Positions 1-34,875 of a DNA stretch of 64,000 bases are shown here, piece by piece. Below the pieces are notes generated by a model, which ran no database searches, was not told the origin of the DNA, and was given only the letters and a program-made list of their open reading frames with translations. The stretch lies in assembly GCA_963693365.1 (NCBI GenBank), contig CAVNZM010000002.1:5456001-5520000 (forward strand). The letters run 5' to 3'. The position numbers were made by a program, and so were the translations under genes. Positions within the stretch are counted from its first letter, which is position 1. Every line of letters starts with the position of its first letter. The DNA is from Amoebidium appalachense. Taxonomy: Eukaryota > Ichthyosporea.

Positions 1-100
1 TGCACACACACAAACAAGGGGATCCTCTTAGGGCTAAGGGGTTGACGCGCCGCCACACCTTACACCTCATTGAGATGGCCTAACCTCGTTTGTTTCACAG

Positions 101-3659
<3,559 letters not shown>

Positions 3660-3760
3660 TTAGTTACGACATGCGGGACAACGATCATTTATGTTCAGTG
3701 TTTGAGAATCACATTGTATGGCTTCTATCGTCAGACGTGGATTTAAGTTGTTGATACATA

Positions 3761-3948
<188 letters not shown>

Positions 3949-4608
3949 TATATATATTGTTGTTTGCTTTCTTTGTGTGTCTGGTTTTGATTGGGGTTAA
4001 GGGGGAGGGGGGTTGAGGGGGGGGCAGGGTTGTTGGATGTGTGGAGTGAGTACCATGCCTTCTAGCAATCACTTTTAAACACACTCTCAGTTTACGGAAG
4101 TAGTCGATCGGTTTTGACCATTACAGTAACGACCTTGTAAGACCCCATCTTATGGAGATTGGAAATTTATGGTTACCGTGGATGTTCTTCTAGTTTTACA
4201 CGATTTGTTTAATATCAGACCGCTAATTTAGGCTTGTAACGGATCGGAGATCCTCGTTTTTAGCTTCAGAGTCACGTTTAAGAATTGTTTGCATTAGCTG
4301 GGCTCTGACAAGTTTTCTTGAATGCAAAACCCCTGTATGACGCGAACTCGCCGAACATGTAATCGAGCGAGTAACACCAAAGATATAATGACGGCAAGAA
4401 CAAGAAGTTTAGATATGCCTGTAAAATAATAAAATTGCATAACACCGTGTTTCATTTGGTCTGTGAATATTTGTACTGTGGGATAATGAGTCAAATATTG
4501 ATCCTAGTCCAGGGGGGTGAGTCTGGATGTGCATGGTGCAAGTCCAACCTTCTGTTCCTGTCCCCTTGATATCACATAGTGTGTGTGTGTGTGTGTGTGT
4601 GTCTCCCC

Positions 4609-4673
<65 letters not shown>

Positions 4674-5059
4674 CGCGTGTGGTGGCGCCCCAGGGAGGGG
4701 GGGGGGGGGGGGAGAGCGCGTGTGGTGGAGTGGGGGGGGGGGGGGGGGGGGGGAGGGGGGGGGGGGGGGGGGGAAGGGGGGACAACTGCAAATTCTTCGC
4801 ATCGTGTGTTTCTGAAGCGCTTACTGTGAGATGTTGTTCGGTAGCAATGCCACACGAGGCTTTTGGCCTCATTTTAAACCCGGATCCGCAACACAGAAGT
4901 GAGCAGAGAGAGAAACATTTTGCGTCATCTTATGTCAAGCTAAGATCTAAAACAAACCACATGAGACAAAATTGTCCCCCATAGGTTCGAGTAAAAGGTA
5001 GAATTACATCTGCACCTTGCTGGTGCAGTATTACTAAAACGTTCATCATGAGGGGAGAA

Positions 5060-5099
<40 letters not shown>

Positions 5100-6037
5100 C
5101 CTTTTGATGAAGGCTTTAGGATTAGGGCCAAGAATTATGATAAGAAAAAGTGTTAGAGCATTGTCATTATAAATCACACCGTCATTTTTTTATTATTATC
5201 ATTATAAAAAACCACTGTAATTGGCCCGAGCAGAGTAACGGGTAGTAAAAAACAGCAAAGTCGATTGTGATTTTGGCTGCGAATCAAAGCAATCGGTACA
5301 CGTAATTCCCCCACAAGCTACACGTCTTTTTCTGCTTATCACATCCTATTATAGATATCATGCGATGACCTTTACCGAGGAGAAAAGGCCCAAAACAGAC
5401 TATGTACTCTGTCAGACTAGCAAAATTTAGCTGCCGCCGGCTGAAACTGCTCTGCATGTGACGTCAGCCAGAGGAAGTATCTCAGTGTGACGTCGTTTCA
5501 AATTGAAAATTTCCCCCCAAATCTGTACAGTAGTCTGACGGGGTACGTGGTCTGTTTTGAATCATTACATAGTCGTTCAATGTCTTCTCTTAAGATACGT
5601 GATGTAAGTACTACGGTTCATCCCTTACAGTACTGCATAATACTCAAGTTAAAGACTTCAGGGAATATACTACCGCCTCCAACCTTGTTCGATTCATACT
5701 AGCATACTTTTGTTGTTAATACTCGTTGGCATATTATCCATTTAACCAATCCATATAATAAAAAAAGTTTTTATAAAACAAACAAAAAGGTAGGAATATT
5801 CATTCACTCCATAGCGTATTCAAAGACTACTGGGGCCCCTCCCTCTCCGCTGCCGAAATCCAATCCCATTTTAGGAACAGGGGCAGCTGATGAAAGCCCA
5901 ACGGCAAGAAAGAGAACCTGCACAAACACAATAACCATCACTCTCATGGTTACGTAACTGATTGTTTCAAGGGTTGTGCTCCGATTTACACGTGCATACT
6001 GTTAACATATTAACATAAGTTACATTCGCATATTACT

Positions 6038-6110
<73 letters not shown>

Positions 6111-7910
6111 ATGTGTGTGTGTGAATGTGTGTGTGTATGTGTGTGTGTGTGTTACCACAACTTCCTATAAGCTTGATCTCAGCGTTAGCATGTGTCAGTT
6201 ACGCCAGTTTCAACCCCAAACTTGTAATTTGCACATGTGATATGTTGTTATCACAGTCATGACGTTTCAAGGATAAGATAGTAACTGTTGCTGGGCTTCG
6301 CGGAGTTTTCGTGGACTGTACAGGCGGTAACCAGGGAGATCAGACACAATGGTGTGGGCAGCTGCGAACAGAACCTTAGCGAATGTGTTGAGGTACCGGT
6401 TGGAAGGAGGCAGGAAGATTTGTTTCCCGTCGAATACTTCACAGTTTTTCCAGTTGTTGTTGTTGGCGTGTACACACGTACATTTGGCCGCAGGGAAGAG
6501 GCACTATCTATGGTGTTCCCTTGGTGCTCTGTTCGGTTCAGCTTGCACTTCACCTCCGTCCATACGACTGTGCCACCCTCCCTATGTGTGCTTATGCGTA
6601 TGTTGTGCAAAACTATTCTTTGTTTTTCCTCCCTCCGCGCTTTTCAAAGTGTGTTTGCCCACCTTGAGTCTGGCAACTGATCGCGATTTTATACACCGTC
6701 GTGAGCTTGTATGCGATTATTAGGAATTGATAAAACCCTTCATAAGATACCTTGACTGCCAATGTGTCTTTGCTTTTAGTGTTTAGCCTACAACCAGCCT
6801 GGACCAAGATTCTATATTATAAGAGGGGCTGAACAAGGCTGCAATCATCATGGCCCATGCAGCATTTAATGTATTTGAAACAGTGCGATCCACTTATATG
6901 GTAGTAGTTAGCACTCAACCCAGAGATCCGGAAAGTCCGGAAACGTCCGCTGGCATGCGCATGCGCCGGCGTAGTGCATACTTGTAGAGGACTCGGTGGT
7001 CATCTAATAATATTAGCTTATAAACGTGCTAAGGTATGGGGAAGCAAATAATGGATTAGGAAAACCTCTTTTTATATATATATCAAACGGTTTTGAGGAG
7101 CATTCATGATTCGGTCTATTTTTATTTGTTTTGAACTCAATCGATAAAACCCTTTATAAGATTCTTTCTTTGTCGGGGTATGATGACATCATCATGCGCC
7201 ATCGAGGGCTCGAGGAGGTGGAGCGACTGCGTAGCCCGAAAAACATTCGGGGACTAGGCTGCCCACACCAGCCCGAAAATTTGAAACGGTTATATTGGGC
7301 TAGAGGTGTTTCAAATTGGGCTGGGACCCCACTGTGATCCCCCTCCAATAAAGTACAATGATCCCCAACTCTAAGCTTGAGCCTATTATGCTCCCCAAAA
7401 AGACCACCGTCGTCCCGTCCTGCGCAGCTGACCCCACCGGCACCCGGGCTGTTGTTTGCGCAACCAGACCTGCCATATATGGTAGTTCAGCCGGCCCAAC
7501 CCGCAGCTGGCAGGGCCTGTTTACAGCCCGAAGAATCAATCCATGCAGCTGTTCCGCGGGTGTGAGCACTCACTGGCTGTACACGTGCATTGTACTGCAC
7601 GCCATCATTGCATGGTGGAGAAAATCTTTTGGAAGGTGAAAGTGGGCGTATCATAGCGCGTACTCATACTACTAATACTAAAAGACGTCTCTGACTTTTA
7701 GACCAGATTCCGGGAATTGATTGGGCTTGGGTCCGACTTTGGCTACTCCAAAATCCCTTATATTGCAATGAAACGGACTTAACAATAGTACGAATTCAAT
7801 GTATGCAAAAATAAGAAAACATGAAATATGAATTTTATAGATACAATACGGCAACGAATAAAAAAAAGACAGTACCAAAATGCAGCCGCTAACCGCGTAC
7901 GTGTCGGGGC

Positions 7911-8170
7911 TCCAAAATGTTTAGCGATCGCGAGAATAGGTGATGTACCGCACATTGAATAACAGAGCCTGCTTTCAAAATGGACCCGCAATCATTCTTC
8001 CGGTATAATTGATTTCGTTAATTGCAACCAACATTGCCATCAGGGCTTCAAAATATTTTGCGGAAATAAGTGATGTACCGCACATTCAATACAGAGTCAG
8101 ACTTTCAGAATCGGTCCGCGATCATCTTTCCAGTAAAAATAATTTTGCTGATTACAACCAACTTTGGAAC
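7911..8170 (+). repeat. Diverged tandem duplication of about 125 bp
   Basis: The block around GTGATGTACCGCACATT at 7911-8035 is repeated at 8046-8170 with substitutions and small indels. No coding meaning is apparent. Confidence 0.6.
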
Positions 8171-8677
8171 GCACCCGCTAATGACGGAAATCGGCGAAAA
8201 CTGATAAACCTTTATTCTTTTTGATTCGATAATAAAATGCTCATGTGTTTAAAATGCAGTTACCCAATGACTGTAGCTGAAAACCACCGGCTTCTCCCAA
8301 ATCAGCCAATGGTTTACACACTTTTTATTGCGTGGACACTGCCGGAGGGCGGAGGCCCAGCCACATTCGACGGCCTACTGCGTTTTCCAGCACAGCCAAT
8401 CAAATGCAGCCAGTGACATATGTACATGCTAGGCAACAATGAGCGCCATCGTAGTATATCTGACACCCCTATTACATATTATGTACGTAAGCAGAGGCTA
8501 GCATCGGTAGCTCCGAAAGAAAGTTAAGGCACCGGATCACAATATCATACTGTGCAGCATTAATAACGTGATCTAGGATAGTCATCTTAAAACGGATATA
8601 TTGAGGAAGAGAGGAAGAAAAGAGAATAAAACCGCCAATAATCAGGAGTCATGGGGCGAGTGGCCGAGCGAGACCGA

Positions 8678-8757
8678 AGTTATTTCGGCGAGCCGTCGGT
8701 TATTTTGGCGAGCCGATAGGCGAGCCAAAATAATCGTCAAGGCGAGCCGAAATAACG
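8678..8757. repeat. Nested inverted repeats of GGCGAGCC-TTATTT units
   Basis: The stems GTTATTTCGGCGAGCC and GTTATTTTGGCGAGCC (8678-8714) are followed by their complements at 8719-8757, giving a hairpin with a few-base loop. The GCGAGCC motif occurs at least five times in 100 bp. Confidence 0.6.
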
Positions 8758-9177
8758 AGGTCGAGCGAGGACACGAGCCGACATGATCCGGTTACGATAT
8801 GACCCATAAAGATTTAGCATTCACTTTATTGATACATTATGCAAACTTTAACTCGGTTATTTGATTCATACATCATTACATTCACATTTCAGGCTCATTT
8901 TCCTAGTGATCGCTTTGATTGGCTAGCAGCGCACTCACCCATTAACCCGGTTATTCGATTCCTCTAACCCAATAGAAATGTCCATAGCCTGGTTATTTCG
9001 GTGAGTGCGCTCTAGGCCAATCACGGCAAGACTAACTGAAGTTAAAGGTCGTGTCGTCATCCAATCAGATCACACCCCGACGCTCGGAATATCGTAACCT
9101 CCGGTTCTAATACATTAGCTAACAGGTTGCATTTATTGATAGATATGCAGCCGCGAGTAAACCGCGCCCCACATGTA

Positions 9178-9343
9178 TACTTCTCTTGATTCATCAAGCT
9201 CTATTTAGAGATGTATTTAGGCCAACTGGTTGGTTGGAATAGGGTTCCAACAATCAGTGGCCACTAGGGAGCCGACTATGGTATATAGGCGGCGACTCGT
9301 TCTACTCGTCTTAGCTTTGTTTCCCCGTCGGCCCCTACTTAGC
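9178..9343 (+). repeat. Left terminal repeat A1 of the DIRS-like element
   Basis: A 166-bp direct repeat copied at 11636-11801 with two mismatches. It contains TATATA at 9282-9287, about 340 bp upstream of the coding frame, so it may carry the element promoter. In the leader downstream a 22-bp motif rich in GCGCGC is repeated near 9529 and 9564. Confidence 0.92.
9275..9300 (+). promoter_or_regulatory. Possible TATA promoter in repeat A1
   Basis: TATATA sits in a GC-richer context inside the direct repeat, upstream of the RT frame; the same site is at 11740-11745 in A2. Promoter function is inferred from position only. Confidence 0.35.
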
Positions 9344-9617
9344 TGTAGGGGGCCGACAGACGGCAGGAGGCTCGGCTTAGCTCGGTAGGGCGGCGTGGCG
9401 CCCGGGTAGCAGTTGTGGAGCGTAATTAGCAGTGGTGGGTAAATCTAAATAGATAGCTATTTGCGTAGGGGTGAGCTGCACCCACGGCCTGAGGGCAACT
9501 GGGCTGCGGCCCTTTCTAGTTAGGTTCTACGAGCGCGCGTAGTGTTGTAGATAAACTGTTTGCGAGCGCGCGTAGTGCTGCAGACAGGTGTAGTGTCTCA
9601 ATTTCTTCGAAGGCAGG

Positions 9618-11535
9618 ATGGGAGATGCAAGTGATGCATCCCAACTGCCATTGTATCAGAGAGTTCGTGCCTGTGTAGATGAGTGGGAGCGTGGGGGTGC
9701 GTCTAAAGAAGTTTTGTTCTGGATTAAGTACGGCATCACACCAGAATGGAAGAGTGCGTGTCCTGCCCCTTTTGATGCAGGTGGCTATCTGGATATCGGC
9801 GAAGTTTCAGACTGCAGAAGCGGCAGTGGAAGTTGAACGGTTAGTGAGTAAGGGGGCCCTCGAGACAGTGCCCGAAAGCGCAAAATGGTGTGTTTCGAAG
9901 TCTTTTGGGTTGCGGAAGCCCAACGGAAACGTCCGGCTCATTATTGATATGCGTCCTGTGAATGAATACGCCGTCGCACGTGGTATCAAGTACGAAACCC
10001 TCAGCGATTTGCGGGCGCTCGCGCATCCGGGTGACCACGCTTTCAGTTTCGACCTCGAAGACGGATATTTTGCACTAGCCATTCAACCCCGGTTCCGCAA
10101 GTATTTCCAAATTCGTGTGGGGGGACAACTCTTCCAGTACACGGTGCTTCCCTTCGGTTACTCCCTCAGTCCCTACTTTTTCATGCGCGAGTTCGCGCGT
10201 CGGTTACGTGCACGCGGCATCCGTTCGTTGGTTTTCCTCGATGACTGGGCCATCTTCGAACAGGCGGCACGGGCACTCGACACACGCGGGGTGGTGGAGC
10301 AGGAATTGAAAGTCACCGGCCTTACGAAGCATCCGAATAAGGCTCATTGGGACCCAGTGAATGCCCTCGACCATTTAGGCATCCACATAAATTTGGAGGA
10401 AGGGTATTTGTCTCCCACATTGGCGTCTTTGGAAAAATTATCGGGGGAAACACGTTCTTTAATGGCTAAGGCGCGCAAAGGACGGCGGTGGGTGGAAAAG
10501 AAGCAGGTGGCTAGATGGCTAGGGTTGGTTGTTAGTTTGCGTGCGGCGGTGCCTCATGTACTCACGGTTGTCCGGCCGGTGTATGGTGCTCTACGCGGCG
10601 GGAACTGGCGTAGCTTTGTGCGGTTAACGGGTCGGCAGCTACGCATTATCGGTAAAACCATGGGTATAATAGGTCGGCTTCCCCGCACGGAAATCTGGCC
10701 TGAGCCTATCACGGCCACTCTCATCACAGATGCTGCCACCTCACATGGGTGGGGGGCAGTACTACAGTTGGGCCTACCAACCCCGCAGGTTGTGGAGGCT
10801 TTCGGTCGTTGGGCGGAGAGCGATGCACCGCGGGCGGCTGCAGTGGCGGAGTGCGAGGGCCTACTCGAGGCCTACCGCAGGCCCGAAATGCAGGCCCTAA
10901 TCCAACGTCAGCGCGTACGCTGGCAGTCAGACGCCCAGGCCGTGTTGGGCGTGGTGCGCAAAAAGGGCAGCAGCAGCCCCGCCATGCAGCGAGTGCTATG
11001 GCAACTGCTGCAGTTGTGTTTGGAAAAGGGGCTCCCCTGGCCCCAAGAGCTGTCATACATTCCGGGCGAAGTGAACGACCGTGCGGATTGGTTGTCGCGG
11101 ATTGATCCCCGCCACGAGTGGTCGGTTACCCCTGCGGGGGTCGAGCGTATCGAGCAGACACTCGGATTGCACACGGCGGTCGATCGGTTTGCTACACCCG
11201 TGACAGCAGTCAAACCCACGTTTCACACATGGACCGCGGTGGTCCCCGTGAGCGGTGGGCAGGACGGGCTTGCCGCCGCATGGCAGGCCCCCAGCTGGTG
11301 GGCACCACCGTTTCCGTTGATCAAGCGGACAGTGGCGAAGATTCAGCGGGAATGTGCGCAGGGAATATCAGTGGTCCCGGTGTGGGACACCGCCTTATGG
11401 TGGCCGGTGGTGCAAGGGATGGCACAGGCCCACACGGACCTAGCCCCCGAAGAAGTGGTGTTTCCGGTCGGTGTCTGTCGGTCTTGGCGAATGCGTGCCT
11501 TCCTATTGGACGGCAGCACCCGCCCCCCTTCATGA
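9618..11535 (+). CDS. Retrotransposon reverse transcriptase-RNase H (two overlapping frames)
   Basis: A frame opening at the ATG at 9618 (to 9836) encodes the usual N-terminal segment of DIRS-type RTs. Similarity then continues in the other frame, whose formal start is 9679 but whose conserved part begins near 9800 (AAVEVERLVSKGALETV), so one +1 shift lies around 9790-9810. RT motifs are intact: VRLIIDMRPVN; FSFDLEDGYFAL (motif A Asp); VLPFGYSLSP (motif B); LVFLDDWAIF (motif C Asp-Asp). RNase H follows with the acidic set in LITDAATSHGWGAV, AVAECEGLLEA, RWQSDAQAVL and EVNDRADWLSR. The C-terminal VDRFATPVTAVKPTFHTW is the DRFA motif seen after RNase H in DIRS-group elements. No methyltransferase or tyrosine recombinase is visible. 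The shift may be programmed or an inactivating indel. Confidence 0.9.
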
Positions 11536-11620
11536 TTGGATGAAAATCACTCGCCGCGCCACTCCTAAAATCCAGCTTTGTGTATTATTTCTGTAAAATA
11601 AGAATGTGGTCGCAGATAGC

Positions 11621-11637
11621 AACAACATATCTAAATA
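11621..11637 (+). repeat. B1 repeat of the DIRS-like element
   Basis: The 17 bases AACAACATATCTAAATA recur exactly at 12183-12199 and here run straight into A2. The short length makes the pairing less secure than A1/A2, but the position is exactly that required by the split-repeat model. Confidence 0.7.
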
Positions 11638-11801
11638 CTTCGCTTGATTCATCAAGCTCTATTTAGAGATGTATTTAGGCCAACTGATTGGTTGGAATAG
11701 GGTTCCAACAATCAGTGGCCACTAGGGAGCCGACTATGGTATATAGGCGGCGACTCGTTCTACTCGTCTTAGCTTTGTTTCCCCGTCGGCCCCTACTTAG
11801 C
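11636..11801 (+). repeat. Internal repeat A2 of the DIRS-like element
   Basis: Near-identical copy of A1, directly adjoining the B1 repeat. The internal B1A2 junction is the template expected to restore both ends through a circular intermediate in split-direct-repeat elements. Confidence 0.92.
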
Positions 11802-11916
11802 CCCACCCACCCGCCCGAGCTGTGTTGCATTTCCCCGTCTTTAGCTAGTCTCTTGCTGATTGGCTACGGCACACACACACACACACAGACACACACCCAC
11901 ACATGCACACATACAT

Positions 11917-11984
<68 letters not shown>

Positions 11985-12182
11985 ACACACACGTACACAA
12001 ACACACGCCCACGCATTGAGGGTAGTGGAGGGGGAGGATAGGGTAGAGGGGTTTTCTTCGTGCGGTGTGTATATTTGGATTTTGTTCGTAGAGAGGCAGT
12101 GCATGCCATGGTATGTGTACGTTTCTGATGATCGTGCCCAGTGGGCACTTGGCTGAGCCGAGCCAATAAGCAAATCGAAAGT

Positions 12183-12199
12183 AACAACATATCTAAATA
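12183..12199 (+). repeat. B2 repeat, right end of the DIRS-like element
   Basis: Second copy of the 17-bp B motif, 380 bp downstream of A2. The interval holds a 160-bp (CA)n-rich tract that may have expanded after insertion. Confidence 0.65.
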
Positions 12200-12828
12200 T
12201 TACACATACGAGCAGGAGACACCAGAAACCAGTTACACCGCCAAGCCATAATCATCTTTGCGTTTTTACACCACACCACCTTACGAATAAACGAATCTAT
12301 GTATGAACGAGACTCTCTAACCGTATCCGCCATATAGGCTACTAGTAGTTGGTGTTTTTGCGGTCCTAACACCGGAAGGGACTCAACACGTAGAGTAAAT
12401 AATCAATCGATTCGTAGTTCATGCTTAGCCAAGAGCTGTTTCCAGTTTCCAAATTTCAGCAAAACTCACATTGAAACAATCAGTTCCTTTGTACAAACAT
12501 CTCCGACAAATTGCCTGTTTCAACGGTTCGGCAATGTGCTCCTAATGGCCCTGATTTTTTACGCATACTATTTGCCATTTTAGACACTTAAATTATCACT
12601 TACTGATTTTTTTTTGCTTCTAAATGTGAATTGCAATTAATAATGTAAAAACCATGCACCATAACTTGCAGGAGGTCTAGGGGGGTTCAGCGATGTCTCA
12701 GCAGTCCCATAGATCACTGAAACACCAATATTCACGTAGTAATCTATGTAATTAAATATCTACCAGGGGGTTTACGCTGTTTACTCGAGGCAAAGAGAAC
12801 CAGTCTCAGGTATGGGGGTTAAGGCCCG

Positions 12829-13036
12829 ATTGAGGATGATCCGATCGAGGATTTCCGATGGCTCTGACGCGGCTATTGAAATTCTCGAACATATAAGTGG
12901 TCGAGCATGTGACGTCATTTGCTTAAAAAATGTTAGAATGACGTCATGCCCTCGATCGCTTGATCGACTCGATAATTTCAAGAGCCCAGCCGCAACGGGG
13001 CCATCCAAAATCCTCGATCAGATCATCCTCGAATTT
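12829..13036. mobile_element. Palindromic (MITE-like) element
   Basis: Two imperfect arms, 12829-12922 and 12932-13036, are reverse complements around a short A-rich centre; both carry TGACGTCAT next to the centre and GAGGATGATC at the outside. Both strands have open frames here only because of the symmetry. Non-coding. Confidence 0.7.
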
Positions 13037-15264
<2,228 letters not shown>

Positions 15265-15429
15265 CCAAACATGAGGTGGTAGGTTTTTGGAACCCAGATG
15301 AGGTGTAGAGGTTTGTGGAGGGGCCGTAGGCACATTGGCACTCGGCAGAGGTCAGGGCCCCGGTGGTCTCGGTGCAGGCGGTGTCGTAGTCGCAGTTGAT
15401 CAATGCACTGGTGATGGATGGGCACTGTG
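15265..15429 (-). CDS. Orphan cysteine-rich exon (extracellular-type module)
   Basis: A 165-nt exon with acceptor TCCAG and donor GTGTGG, both of phase 1, encodes about 54 residues with six cysteines (INCDYDTACTETTGAL, then SAECQC and a late Cys). Symmetric phase 1-1 exons carrying one Cys-rich unit are typical of extracellular modules. I found no secure partner exon on either side, so it may belong to a longer gene lost among repeats, or be a remnant. The unit is not one I can name. Confidence 0.4.

Positions 15430-34875
<19,446 letters not shown>

Larger units (their letters stand above)
9178..12199 (+). mobile_element. DIRS/Ngaro-like retrotransposon with split direct repeats
   Basis: The order is A1 (9178-9343), RT-RNase H frame (9618-11535), B1 (11621-11637), A2 (11636-11801), B2 (12183-12199). 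A1 and A2 are 166 bp and differ at only two positions. B1 and B2 share 17 identical bases, and B1 abuts A2. This A1-ORF-B1A2-B2 plan is the split-direct-repeat structure known from PAT, Kangaroo and Ngaro elements of the tyrosine-recombinase retrotransposons, and no target duplication is expected. The recombinase frame that should accompany such an element is not found: only 85 bp separate the RT stop from B1, and the A2-B2 interval holds a (CA)n tract. Near-identical A repeats suggest a recent insertion. Confidence 0.85.
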
